Of a stretch of DNA of 64,000 nucleotides, positions 52,779 through 62,296 are shown piece by piece (positions within the stretch are counted from its first letter, which is position 1; every line of letters starts with the position of its first letter). Location of the stretch: assembly GCF_000024405.1 (NCBI RefSeq), contig NC_013517.1, positions 3,379,989 through 3,443,988 of the forward strand, in the 5' to 3' direction. Below the pieces are notes generated by a model. That model worked only from the letters and a program-made list of their open reading frames with translations, had not been told where the DNA came from and did no database searches. The DNA comes from Sebaldella termitidis ATCC 33386 (GTDB lineage: Bacteria > Fusobacteriota > Fusobacteriia > Fusobacteriales > Leptotrichiaceae). The position numbers and the translations under genes are program-made.

Positions 52779-52806
52779 TTGATTTTTGGTTAGTTTAAAT
52801 TATAAA
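52779..52806 (+). promoter_or_regulatory. Promoter of the mop operon
   Basis: -35 TTGATT (52779-52784), 16-base spacer, -10 TATAAA (52801-52806), 20 bases before the mop start codon, with ribosome binding site GGGAGG in between. Confidence 0.5.
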
Positions 52807-52825
52807 TACTGATTGGGAGGTAAAA

Positions 52826-55567
52826 ATGGTTAAAAAGGTTTTATTAATCAATGGATTCGAACGTTCACTTATCACAGATCCGGAAAGCACTTTAGCTGAT
52901 GTTCTGAGAAAGCAGCTGATGCTGACGGGATGTAAGGTGGGCTGCGGAAACGGGCAATGTGGTGCCTGTTCGGTAATAGTAGACGGAAAAGTAACAAGAG
53001 CCTGCGTAAAAAAAATGAAAACCATAAAAGAATACTCAAAAATCGAAACAATAGAAGGACTGGGAACTCCAGATAACCTGCATCCGCTTCAGCTGGCATG
53101 GATGGGTCACGGAGGAGCACAGTGCGGATTCTGCAGTCCGGGATTTATTATGTCTGCAAAACAGCTTCTTGAAGAGAATCCTTCACCTACACGTGAAGAA
53201 GTGCGTGAATGGTTCCAGAAATACAGAAATGCATGCAGATGTACAGGTTACCTGCCATTGGTAAATGCAGTAATGGATGCTGCAAAGGTGCTCAGAGGAG
53301 AAATGAAAAAAGAAGAGCTTCTGTTTAAACCGCAAAATAATAATATAGTAGGAACATATTATCACAGACCTTCTGCATTGGCAAAAGTAACGGGAACATG
53401 GGATTACGGTGCTGATATAGCACTTCAGATGCCTGATAACACACTTCATCTGGCACTTGTTCAGGCGGAAGTATCACATGCCAACATACTTTCGATTGAT
53501 GCCAGTGAAGCTTTGAAGGTACCGGGGGTTCATAAGGTAATAACACATGAGGATGTAAAAGGAAATAACAGAATAACAGGACTTATCACTTTTTCCACGA
53601 ATAAAGGCGACGGCTGGGACAGACCTATACTATGTGATAAAAAAGTATTCCAGTATGGTGACGCCATTGCCATAGTTGCTGCCGACACAGAGGAAATCGC
53701 AAGAGAAGCCGCAAAAAAAGTAAAAGTAGAGCTGGAACTTCTGCCTGCTTATATGGATATTTATTCGGCTATGGATGAGGATGCAATAGAAATCCACCCC
53801 GGAACTCCGAATGTCTATTTTCAGATAAACAATATAAAAGGTAATGATACAAAGGAATTCATGGAAACTGCAGAATTTGTGAGCGAAACAAGTACATACA
53901 GCTCAAGACAGCCGCATCTTCCATTAGAGCCTGACTGCGGAAGCGCATACATAGATGAGGAAGGAAGACTGACAATACATTCTAAATCTATAGGTATTCA
54001 TCTGCATTCAGCAATGATAAATACCGGAATAGGCGTAGAGCTGGATAAGCTGCGTCTTATACAGAATCCCGCAGGAGGAACTTTCGGATATAAATTCAGT
54101 CCTACTATGGAGGCCCTGCTTGGAGTAGCATGTCTGGCATGTGACAGCAGACCGGTATCTCTGGTATATAATATGTACCAGCAGATTACATACACGGGGA
54201 AAAGATCACCGGCATTTATGAATCTGAAGGTTGCTGCTGATAAAGACGGTAAAATTCTTGGAATAGAAGGAGAAAACTATATAGATCACGGTCCGTATTC
54301 GGAATTCGGAGATTTATTAACTTTGAGACTGGCTCAATATCACTTTGCCGGTTATGACATACCGAATATAAGAACCAAAAACTTTACTGTCTGTACAAAT
54401 CATGCATGGGGAAGTGCTTTCAGAGGATACGGAGCACCGGAAGCTATTCTGGGAAGTGAAATAGCCATGGACGAGCTTGCGCATAAAATGGGAATAGATC
54501 CTTTCGAGCTCAGATATAAAAATATTTACAGAAAGGGAAGCAAAACAATAACAGGTTCCGAGCCTGAGGTTTACTCACTGGAAGAAATGTTTGATACTCT
54601 GAGACCAAAGTATTATGAAGCTAAAAAGAAATGCGAAGAAAAAAATAAAGAATCTGACAGATATAAATACGGGGTAAGTGTGACTTTAGGAATATACGGC
54701 TGCGGACTCGACGGAGTCGATACGTCAGAGGCTTATGTGGAGCTTCTTCCTGACGGTTATGTCCTTGTAGCAGACAGCTGGGAGGATCACGGTCAGGGAG
54801 CCGATATAGGATCGCTTACAATGGCACATGAAACTCTGAAAGCAGCAGGTATTACCCCTGATAAAATCAGGCTGTTAAAAAATGATACGGGAAGAACTCC
54901 GAATTCAGGTCCTGCGGGAGGAAGCCGTTCAAATGTAGTAACGGGAAATGCAATAAGAGTGGCTTCGGAAGAGCTTCTAAAGGCTATGAAAAAGGATGAC
55001 GGCACATACAGAACGTATGAAGAAATGACTGCAGAAAATATTCCTTTGCGTTATACAGGAAAATGGGCAGCCAGTGAATGTACGGACTGTGATCTTGAGA
55101 CTTCACAGGGGAATCCTTTCAGTACATACATGTATGAATTATTTATGCCTGAGATAAAAGTCGATACTGAAACAGGAAAGGTAGAAGTAGTTAAATTTAC
55201 TACTGTGGCAGATGTAGGAACAGTTATAAACAAATCTGTTGTTGATGGTCAGATTTACGGCGGACTTGCACAGGGAATAGGCTTTGCTTTATCGGAAGAC
55301 TTTGAAGATCTGAAAAAGCATACTACTCTTATGGGATGCGGACTTCCGTATATAAAAGATATACCGGATGAAATGGATATCACATATGTAGAAACATACA
55401 GAAAAGACGGACCTTACGGAGCATCAGGAGTGGGAGAAGCACCTCTTACTGCACCGCATCCGGCTATTCTGAATGCCATCTACGAAGCATGCGGAGTAAG
55501 AATCAGAAAAATTCCTGCTTTACCTGAAATAGTAAAGGCTGAATTGGATAAACTAGGAACCAGATAA
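52826..55567 (+). CDS. mop: Molybdenum aldehyde oxidoreductase (Mop)
   Basis: 913 aa xanthine-oxidase-family enzyme that oxidises aldehydes to carboxylic acids, passing electrons to two [2Fe-2S] clusters. Cluster ligands fall at Cys40, 45, 48, 60 and Cys100, 103, 137, 139, the same numbering as I recall for Desulfovibrio gigas Mop (907 aa). Long stretches match from memory, for example RNACRCTGY, DRPILCDKKVFQYGD and FRGYGAPEA. The catalytic glutamate is Glu871 in YGASGVGEAP. No FAD domain is present, as in Mop. It needs molybdopterin cytosine dinucleotide and heads a seven-gene locus, although a hairpin follows it. Aldehydes from other pathways in the window are possible substrates. Confidence 0.95.
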   Translation: MVKKVLLINGFERSLITDPESTLADVLRKQLMLTGCKVGCGNGQCGACSVIVDGKVTRACVKKMKTIKEYSKIETIEGLGTPDNLHPLQLAWMGHGGAQCGFCSPGFIMSAKQLLEENPSPTREEVREWFQKYRNACRCTGYLPLVNAVMDAAKVLRGEMKKEELLFKPQNNNIVGTYYHRPSALAKVTGTWDYGADIALQMPDNTLHLALVQAEVSHANILSIDASEALKVPGVHKVITHEDVKGNNRITGLITFSTNKGDGWDRPILCDKKVFQYGDAIAIVAADTEEIAREAAKKVKVELELLPAYMDIYSAMDEDAIEIHPGTPNVYFQINNIKGNDTKEFMETAEFVSETSTYSSRQPHLPLEPDCGSAYIDEEGRLTIHSKSIGIHLHSAMINTGIGVELDKLRLIQNPAGGTFGYKFSPTMEALLGVACLACDSRPVSLVYNMYQQITYTGKRSPAFMNLKVAADKDGKILGIEGENYIDHGPYSEFGDLLTLRLAQYHFAGYDIPNIRTKNFTVCTNHAWGSAFRGYGAPEAILGSEIAMDELAHKMGIDPFELRYKNIYRKGSKTITGSEPEVYSLEEMFDTLRPKYYEAKKKCEEKNKESDRYKYGVSVTLGIYGCGLDGVDTSEAYVELLPDGYVLVADSWEDHGQGADIGSLTMAHETLKAAGITPDKIRLLKNDTGRTPNSGPAGGSRSNVVTGNAIRVASEELLKAMKKDDGTYRTYEEMTAENIPLRYTGKWAASECTDCDLETSQGNPFSTYMYELFMPEIKVDTETGKVEVVKFTTVADVGTVINKSVVDGQIYGGLAQGIGFALSEDFEDLKKHTTLMGCGLPYIKDIPDEMDITYVETYRKDGPYGASGVGEAPLTAPHPAILNAIYEACGVRIRKIPALPEIVKAELDKLGTR

Positions 55568-55579
55568 ACAGACTGTCAT

Positions 55580-55616
55580 AAAAAGTGCTGTAACTACACA
55601 GATATCAGCACTTTTT
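55580..55616 (+). terminator. Hairpin terminator or attenuator between mop and accessory genes
   Basis: Stem AAAAGTGCTG/CAGCACTTTT with a 15-base loop and a short T-run interrupted by G. It may lower expression of the downstream accessory genes relative to mop rather than end the operon. Confidence 0.7.
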
Positions 55617-55655
55617 GTGGCTTTAACCGATAAAATACAGCTAAGGGGGCAGAAA

Positions 55656-57947
55656 ATGAGCTTTTTAGATAATTATAAAAATTTTACAAATCAGGAAGTA
55701 ATGCAAAAAATCGAAGTACTCTGCACTCAGGAGCAGGTTCCTTTTTGTACTTCTTTATGTCCTATGCATGTTGATATAAGAGAGATATCCCGTCTGACAG
55801 ATAGCGGAGATTTTGCCAAAGCTTATGCACTTTATAAAAAATCAGTATTATTTCCGAAAATTATTTCCAGCCTTTGCCACGAGCCATGTAAAAATAAATG
55901 CAAAAGAAACGGACTCGGAGGAAGTATCGAAATAAGGAAGCTGGAAGAAGCCATTGTAAAATTTGCATATACAGAGCAAAAAATACCGGCATTCCTTCCA
56001 AAAATACAAAAAAAAGTGGTTATTGCAGGCGGCGGATTAAGAGCTATGACAGCTGCAAACGAACTGGCAAGAAAGGGGTATCAGGTAGTTATTTATGAGA
56101 AATCAGATAAATTAGGAGGACGTCTCCGTGATTATATCGGTAACGGAATTTCTGCCGAAGATCTGGAAAGTGATATACATGAGCTTTTGAGATACCCTGT
56201 AAAGGTTATGTATAATCACCAGGTTCCCTTGGATAATATTGATGAAATAAACAGTTTCGTATCTGATACAGATGCCGATATCATTTATATTTCATGTAAA
56301 TCCGCCTTGTTTAATAAATCTGATAAAGATACTCTTCTCATTGAGAATACAAAAATAGTTACTGGCAGCAGGCTGGATTATGATACAGGCACTGTTATTG
56401 TCAAAGTATATGACGGAAAGAGTGCTGCTACTACAATAGAAAGAGTTTTAAAAGGTGTTTCTGTAATGGCAGGAAGAGAGAAGGAAGGCCCTTATGAATC
56501 CGGTTTATTTACAAATACGGATGATATTGCCTTTGAAGCGAGCAGCTTTCTTGCTTCTCCAGTTCTTACAAAAGAAGATGCTGTCAAAGAAAGTAAAAGA
56601 TGTCTGAAATGTGAGTGCATGGAGTGTGTCAAAGGCTGTGAGTTCATGAAAACCTATAAATCTTATCCAAAAAAATATATAAGAGAAGTATATAATAATT
56701 TATCCATTGCCATGGGAACACATCATGCAAACAAAATGATAAATTCATGTAATTTATGCGGACAGTGTAAAAGTATCTGCCCAAATGACGTAGATATGTC
56801 GGAAATTTTTCTTGCAGCCAGAAAATTAATGGTGGAAAGCGGTAAAATGCCTCCGTCAGCTTTTGAATTTGCACTTCTTGACATGGATTACAGCAGCAGC
56901 GAAGATTTTTTTCTTGCGAAACATCAAAGCGGAACAGAAAACAGCGAGTATTTATTTTTTCCAAGCTGTCAGCTGGCTGCCTCTGAGCCTGAACTTCTGG
57001 AAAAAGTTTATGACGATTTATGCCAAAACCTCAGCGGAGGAGTTGGTGTATTATTCTCATGCTGCGGAATAATGGCAAATTGGTCAGGAAATACAGAAAT
57101 CTTTTATGATACTGTTAATAAGCTGAAAAAAGAAATAGAAAAACTGGGAAATCCGAAAATAATATCCGCATGCCCTACATGCATCTCTGTTTTCAGGGAA
57201 TATTACGGTCTTGAAGCAGCAGGAATATGGGAGCTTTATTCTAATAAAACTATTCCCATACATACTGGCTTTGAAAGTAAAAAGCTAACTGTACATGATG
57301 CCTGCTCTGCAAGATTTGACAGGAATATACAGGAAAATATAAGAAATTTGGGAAAAAATCTTGGTCATGAAATAACTGAAAAAAAATACACAAGAGAAAT
57401 AACTTCATGCTGCGGCTATGGCGGCTTAATGCCTTTTGCAGATAAAGAAACTGCTGTAAAAGTTACTGACAGAATTATAGAAGATTCTGAAAATGAAATA
57501 CTGGCATATTGTGTAAACTGCCGGGACAGATTTTTGAAACAGAACAAAAATTCATATCACTTTCTTGAACTTATTTACGGTCAGGACAGCAATCATCATA
57601 AATGGCCTACATGGTCGGAAAGACAGGAAAACAGAAAAAGGATAAAAAATTTATTCCTTAAGAAATACTGGAATGAGAAAGGAACAGAAGAATTGGACTG
57701 TAAGATTTTTATAGATGAGGATTTAGAAAAAATAATGGAGGACAGAATGATTTTAAAAACAGATATTCAAAAAGCTGTTATTAATGCAAACGAAAAAAAC
57801 GAATTTTTCATTGATCCCAAGGAATCTTGTTTTATTACCAGTTTCAGACCTAATAATGTTACTTTCTGGGTAAAATATATTAAATTTGAGGATGGATACA
57901 AGATTTTGAATGCTTATACCCACAGAATGACTTTTATTAATAAGTAA
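55656..57947 (+). CDS. Pyridine nucleotide-disulfide oxidoreductase/dicluster-binding protein
   Basis: 763 aa multidomain cytoplasmic redox protein. An N-terminal GltD-type cysteine region (CTSLCPMHVD, then CHEPCKNKC) precedes an FAD/NAD Rossmann part (VVIAGGGLRAM, about residue 120). A ferredoxin-like region follows (CLKCECMECVKGC and CNLCGQCKSICP). Two heterodisulfide-reductase CCG modules come next (SCCGIMANW...CPTC and SCCGYGG...CVNC), then a C-terminal domain of about 100 residues. The start at 55656 follows AAGGGGG. It matches the oxidoreductase encoded next to Mop in Desulfovibrio. Electron partners are unknown; it could relay electrons between NAD(P)H and a thiol or disulfide. Confidence 0.85.
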   Translation: MSFLDNYKNFTNQEVMQKIEVLCTQEQVPFCTSLCPMHVDIREISRLTDSGDFAKAYALYKKSVLFPKIISSLCHEPCKNKCKRNGLGGSIEIRKLEEAIVKFAYTEQKIPAFLPKIQKKVVIAGGGLRAMTAANELARKGYQVVIYEKSDKLGGRLRDYIGNGISAEDLESDIHELLRYPVKVMYNHQVPLDNIDEINSFVSDTDADIIYISCKSALFNKSDKDTLLIENTKIVTGSRLDYDTGTVIVKVYDGKSAATTIERVLKGVSVMAGREKEGPYESGLFTNTDDIAFEASSFLASPVLTKEDAVKESKRCLKCECMECVKGCEFMKTYKSYPKKYIREVYNNLSIAMGTHHANKMINSCNLCGQCKSICPNDVDMSEIFLAARKLMVESGKMPPSAFEFALLDMDYSSSEDFFLAKHQSGTENSEYLFFPSCQLAASEPELLEKVYDDLCQNLSGGVGVLFSCCGIMANWSGNTEIFYDTVNKLKKEIEKLGNPKIISACPTCISVFREYYGLEAAGIWELYSNKTIPIHTGFESKKLTVHDACSARFDRNIQENIRNLGKNLGHEITEKKYTREITSCCGYGGLMPFADKETAVKVTDRIIEDSENEILAYCVNCRDRFLKQNKNSYHFLELIYGQDSNHHKWPTWSERQENRKRIKNLFLKKYWNEKGTEELDCKIFIDEDLEKIMEDRMILKTDIQKAVINANEKNEFFIDPKESCFITSFRPNNVTFWVKYIKFEDGYKILNAYTHRMTFINK

Positions 57948-57960
57948 AGGAGATATATTT

Positions 57961-58185
57961 ATGCAGATAAAGAAAAATGATGCCGAACTGGAAAATGACT
58001 ATACTGATTTGGTTTGCAGCAAATGCAATGTGAACTTAGTCATCGGGCCTGTAAGTCTGGAATATCTGGGAAACGGCTTTCCCGTGGAACTGCCCAAATG
58101 TCCGAAATGCGGAATGGTTTTTATTCCCGAAGAGCTGGCTCTCGGTAAAATGCTGCATGTGGAAAAATCGTTAGAGGATAAATAA
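57961..58185 (+). CDS. DVU_1557-like small zinc-ribbon redox protein
   Basis: 74 aa with two Cys-x-x-Cys pairs, VCSKCNVN and KCPKCGMV, about 30 residues apart, a zinc ribbon or rubredoxin-like knuckle. Ribosome binding site AAAGGAGATATATTT. It is followed with no gap by the methyltransferase gene. The name follows the family known from the Desulfovibrio Mop neighbourhood. Confidence 0.8.
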   Translation: MQIKKNDAELENDYTDLVCSKCNVNLVIGPVSLEYLGNGFPVELPKCPKCGMVFIPEELALGKMLHVEKSLEDK

Positions 58186-58818
58186 ATGAATAATTTATAT
58201 GAAGATGATATCTGGGATAGTTCCGTTCCTATGAGACCCGGAGGAATAGAGCTTACCAAAAGACTGCTGGATATCTCCGGTTTGAAAAGCGGTTTAATTA
58301 TGGATTTTGGCTGCGGAGAAGGTCATACTGCCAAATATCTGGCCAGTAAAAAGTTTAGTGTTATCGGAACAGATAAATCCGAATTATTAATAAAAAGGGC
58401 CGTTTTAAGATGTCCGGAGGCTGATTTTTTTGTCTTGGAAAATATCGATAATCTGGAATTTCAAAATAAGCTTGACGGAATTATCAACGAATGTGTCATT
58501 GCATCTCTTGAAAATAAAACGGAAATTATTAATAAAATACACTCATTTCTGAAATGCGGAGGATTTTTTATTATTAATGACATAACAGCACTGGTGAAAA
58601 AAGCAACTGGCAATTTTTTTACTTTTAATGACTGGATAGAAACTTTGAATAAAGCCGGCTTTGAAATTATATATTATGAGGATAATACCAGTGCCCTGAA
58701 AGAATTCTACCTGAAAGCTTTATGGGAAAACCAAAGCTGCTGTATAGCAGATTGTATCCCGAAAGGTTATAAAGGAACAGAAACCGGCTATTTTTCAATA
58801 ATAGCCAAAAAAATATAA
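58186..58818 (+). CDS. SAM-dependent methyltransferase (DVU_1556/TrsM-like)
   Basis: 210 aa class I methyltransferase. The SAM-binding glycine motif is MDFGCGEGHTAKYL, with the acidic ribose-binding residue in VIGTDKSE. It starts directly after the upstream stop. A C-terminal segment contains ENQSCCIADCIPKGY with three cysteines, unusual for simple methyltransferases. The substrate is unknown; co-occurrence with a radical SAM protein suggests stepwise modification of a small molecule or protein. Confidence 0.82.
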   Translation: MNNLYEDDIWDSSVPMRPGGIELTKRLLDISGLKSGLIMDFGCGEGHTAKYLASKKFSVIGTDKSELLIKRAVLRCPEADFFVLENIDNLEFQNKLDGIINECVIASLENKTEIINKIHSFLKCGGFFIINDITALVKKATGNFFTFNDWIETLNKAGFEIIYYEDNTSALKEFYLKALWENQSCCIADCIPKGYKGTETGYFSIIAKKI

Positions 58819-58830
58819 GGAGAAAATTAT

Positions 58831-59241
58831 ATGGATGAGATAGACCTTATGATAGCTGATCTTGCCAATGAAAATAAAAACTGTACCCAGATAATGTATA
58901 AGCTTATGCAGGAAATTACACAGAAAGAAGATAATGAAGAGCTTACCAAGGTTTTATACTCACTGGGCGGAGGCGTACATTCGGGAAAAATGTGCGGTAT
59001 TGTTACAGGAGGAGCCATAGCAATAAACCTTCTTGCTAAAGATGATTCCCCTGAAGAGCATCAAAAATTCAAAGAGATAATAAAAGAATTCGTGGAATGG
59101 TTTGAAAATACATACGGCTCTGTAGAATGTAAAATTCTTGATCCTGAGGAAAAAAGAGAGGTTTGTCCTGTAATGCTGAAAGAATCTTTCTTAAAAATAT
59201 TATCTCTTTTAGAGGAAAATAATATTGATTTATATGAATAA
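58831..59241 (+). CDS. C-GCAxxG-C-C family protein (DVU_1555-like)
   Basis: 136 aa helical cytoplasmic protein. Cysteines are at NKNCTQ, KMCGIVTGGA, VECKI and REVCPVM; the order Cys...Cys-Gly-x-x-x-Gly-Gly...Cys...Cys is the family signature, probably an iron-sulfur or metal site. Ribosome binding site AAGGAGAAAATTAT. The function of this family is not known. Confidence 0.82.
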   Translation: MDEIDLMIADLANENKNCTQIMYKLMQEITQKEDNEELTKVLYSLGGGVHSGKMCGIVTGGAIAINLLAKDDSPEEHQKFKEIIKEFVEWFENTYGSVECKILDPEEKREVCPVMLKESFLKILSLLEENNIDLYE

Positions 59242-59300
59242 ATTTACAGTCAATACAATATCAGACTATAGATAAAATACTATACTAGCAGGGAGATCAA

Positions 59301-60644
59301 ATGAAAAATAATATTATAGCAGCAACCAAAAGCTTATGTCCGGTATGTCTGAAAAAAATTTCAGCTGATTATACTGCCGAAGACGGAAAAGTGTATTTAT
59401 TTAAAGAATGTGATTTACACGGCAGTTTCAAAACTCTTGTCTGGGATAATGAAGATCATTTCAGACAGTTTTATAAACCTGATTCAAGCAGGGATAAACC
59501 ACTGAATGCTAAAAAAAGCGAAGCAGGCTGTCCTTTTGACTGCGGAATTTGTGAAAGCCACAGACAGGCAACATGCTGTGTTTTGCTGGAAGTAACCGAC
59601 AGATGTAATCTAAACTGTCCTGTTTGTTTTGCAAAAGCAGGAAGTGAAGTTTCTTCTGATCCGTCGCTGGAAAAAATAAGCGAATGGTATGATATGCTTC
59701 TAAAATCAGGAGGACCATTTAATATTCAGCTTTCCGGCGGTGAACCTACAATGAGACATGATCTGGATGAGATAATAAAGCTCGGGAAAAGCAAGGGATT
59801 TGACTTTTTTCAGCTGAATACAAACGGAATAAGAATAGGCGAAGATATGGAGTATTTGAAAAAACTGGCTGATTCCGGCTTAAATACTGTATTTTTGCAG
59901 TTTGACGGTTTTTCTGACAATACTTTTGAATATCTCAGAGGAAAAAATATTCTGAATAAAAAATTAAAGGCTATAGAAAACTGTAAAAAATTAAATATCG
60001 GTGTAGTATTGGTTCCTACTTTGAAAAAAGGAATTAATGATCATGAAATCGGAGATATTATTAATTTTGCTGCGGATAATATGCCTCATATAAGAAGTGT
60101 CCATTTTCAGCCGATGAGTTTTTTCGGAAGATATGGAAAAGCTCCTGATAATGAAGATAGAATGACTATTTATAAAGTTTTGGAAGAAATAGAAAAACAG
60201 ACAAACGGAAAAATGAAAATAAAGGATTTTGATTCTGGAAGTGCGGAGCATTCACTCTGTTCCTTTCACGGGGATTTTTTTAAAGAAAATGATGAAATCA
60301 AACCTGTTAAATTAAAGAGCAACAGCTGCTGCTCCAGCCAGTCTGCCAGAAAGTCCGTTGCCAGAAAATGGTCTATGATGAAATTTGACCCCGGCTCTGC
60401 TAAGGAAAAAAGCGGCTTTAACCTGCAGTCAATTGACAGCTTTCTTGATAAAGTCAATAATAACAAAATATCTATTTCAGGAATGGCATTTCAGGATGTC
60501 TGGAATCTTGACATAGACAGACTGCAAAAATGTTATATCCATACAGTAAGTCAGAACAGCGGGCTGATACCTTTTTGTGCTTATAATCTTACTTCCTTGT
60601 CAGGAGAAGGTCTGTACAGAAAAACCTTTGAACAGCAGGAGTGA
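59301..60644 (+). CDS. Radical SAM protein (TrsS-like)
   Basis: 447 aa. An N-terminal zinc knuckle (CPVC, residues 13-16) and a Cys77/81/84 cluster precede the radical SAM motif C102-x3-C106-x2-C109 (RCNLNCPVCF). The SAM-binding GGEP motif is in QLSGGEPTM. The layout resembles radical SAM enzymes of the MJ0619/tetraether-synthase type. The C-terminal region has SNSCCSSQS. A possible chain-building or sulfur-related role is inferred only from the family. It is placed between the C-GCAxxG protein and the ligase, as in the Desulfovibrio neighbourhood. Confidence 0.85.
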   Translation: MKNNIIAATKSLCPVCLKKISADYTAEDGKVYLFKECDLHGSFKTLVWDNEDHFRQFYKPDSSRDKPLNAKKSEAGCPFDCGICESHRQATCCVLLEVTDRCNLNCPVCFAKAGSEVSSDPSLEKISEWYDMLLKSGGPFNIQLSGGEPTMRHDLDEIIKLGKSKGFDFFQLNTNGIRIGEDMEYLKKLADSGLNTVFLQFDGFSDNTFEYLRGKNILNKKLKAIENCKKLNIGVVLVPTLKKGINDHEIGDIINFAADNMPHIRSVHFQPMSFFGRYGKAPDNEDRMTIYKVLEEIEKQTNGKMKIKDFDSGSAEHSLCSFHGDFFKENDEIKPVKLKSNSCCSSQSARKSVARKWSMMKFDPGSAKEKSGFNLQSIDSFLDKVNNNKISISGMAFQDVWNLDIDRLQKCYIHTVSQNSGLIPFCAYNLTSLSGEGLYRKTFEQQE

Positions 60645-60647
60645 AAT

Positions 60648-61901
60648 ATGAATAATGTGCTTAGCAGATATATTGCTGAAAATATAAACGGAGATATGAA
60701 TTTATCTGAAAACGATATGATAAACTATAATATAAAAAAATTCAATGAAACAATTGAGCAGTCTAAAAAATCTGATTTTTATTCCAAAAAACTAAAGGAT
60801 ATCAAAAATATAAAATATCTCAAAGCTATAGAAAATATTCCTTTTACCAGCGAGGATGAGATCAGGGAAAATTATAAAAAAATGCTGTGTGTTTCAATTG
60901 GTGATGTAGAAAGAATAGTACACATCAATACCAGCGGAAGCACCGGAAAAAGCAAGACTATTTTTTTCTCAAAAAAAGATCTGGAGTATACAGTTAATTT
61001 TTTTCGTTACGGCTTATCTCAATTCTCGGAAAAAAATGATAAAATGCTTATTTTAATGCCCTTTAAAAATGAAAACAGTGTAGGTGACTTAGTAGCAAAG
61101 GCCGTTTGCCAATATGGCGTAAAGCCTTTAAAATATGGAATAGTTAAAAATTTTGATCATGCTCTGGAAAGTCTTAAGATTTCTGATTCCATAGTGGGTG
61201 ATCCCGTTCAAATACAGGCTCTGGCCAGATATATGAAATTTCATAATATAAACATAAAATTAAAGGGGATTCTTACAAGCTCGGATTTTATTCTGAAAAA
61301 AACTGTACTTGAAATAGAGGATGCCTTTCAATGCAAGGTTTATAACCATTACGGATTGACAGAAACAGCGTATGGCGGAGCTGTGGAATGTGACTGCCAT
61401 TCAGGAATGCATCCGCGGGAAAATGATATCTATCTGGAAATAATCGATCCTTTTACGGGGAAAATAGTAAAAGACGGTGATTTCGGAGAAATTGTGATTA
61501 CTACTTTTAACAGGGAAGCTATGCCGCTGATCCGTTACAAAACAGGCGACAGAGGAAGGTTTCTTAAGAAGCGGTGTGCGTGCAGCATGAATTTGAAATG
61601 TCTGGATTATATCAGCGGAAGAATAAAAAGAGAAAAAGACAGATTTAATATTTATAAAATGGACGAACTGATTTTTGCCGACAAAACTGTCTTAGATTAT
61701 AAATTTGAAGCATCGGCTGACAGTGCTGATATTTCTCTTATTACTTTCTCACCGGAGAGTATAAATAAAAATGATATTGAAAAAATAATCAGACAGAATT
61801 TTATTACAGATAACTTAAATATCAATATTAAAACTTTTCTCCCAGATAAAATTAATTATTCAGAATTTCACAACGGAAAAAGAAAAATTCATAATATTTG
61901 A
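60648..61901 (+). CDS. AMP-dependent ligase, PaaK-like (DVU_1553 family)
   Basis: 417 aa acyl-adenylate-forming enzyme. The nucleotide loop is NTSGSTGKSK (94-103); the adenine region is HYGLTETAYGG; the hinge-side motif IRYKTGDRGRF is present. The C-terminal lid is short. Expected chemistry is activation of a carboxylate as adenylate and transfer to CoA or another acceptor, which could act on the acid produced by the aldehyde oxidoreductase. Three bases after the radical SAM gene; last of the operon. Confidence 0.85.
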   Translation: MNNVLSRYIAENINGDMNLSENDMINYNIKKFNETIEQSKKSDFYSKKLKDIKNIKYLKAIENIPFTSEDEIRENYKKMLCVSIGDVERIVHINTSGSTGKSKTIFFSKKDLEYTVNFFRYGLSQFSEKNDKMLILMPFKNENSVGDLVAKAVCQYGVKPLKYGIVKNFDHALESLKISDSIVGDPVQIQALARYMKFHNINIKLKGILTSSDFILKKTVLEIEDAFQCKVYNHYGLTETAYGGAVECDCHSGMHPRENDIYLEIIDPFTGKIVKDGDFGEIVITTFNREAMPLIRYKTGDRGRFLKKRCACSMNLKCLDYISGRIKREKDRFNIYKMDELIFADKTVLDYKFEASADSADISLITFSPESINKNDIEKIIRQNFITDNLNINIKTFLPDKINYSEFHNGKRKIHNI

Positions 61902-61932
61902 AAAAAATTCACAAGTTGCAGATTATATAAAA

Positions 61933-62008
61933 TAAACAGCAGATAAAACAAGATATTAAGTAATTATCATTTTTTACTTTTATTTCTTCTATTGCTGTTT
62001 TTTTTATT
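61933..62008 (+). terminator. Terminator of the mop accessory operon
   Basis: Arms AAACAGCA/TGCTGTTT enclose a second stem AGTAA/TTACT, followed by a run of eight T. The long loop lowers certainty. The rest of the 61902-62296 gap shows no gene. Confidence 0.5.
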
Positions 62009-62296
62009 TGTTCTGTATTATTTAAAAATTACTATTCAAAATATATGATTTCTCCCTGTTCATATTATAGACTGCCGCCGTAATATACCCTCTCTTTTCC
62101 AGTTACAGCTGCTCTCTTTTTAATAAATAATATTTTTTTATATACCTGCTCTGATATTTTTTCTGAAATATTACGGCAGACCTGAAAATATTCCGCATTT
62201 TCCGGCACTTTTCCATCTGAACCTTTGTTTTTCCTTTTTCACACGATTGCCACATTTATTTGATATTATTTATTTATAGAAAAGGAGATGATCAAA

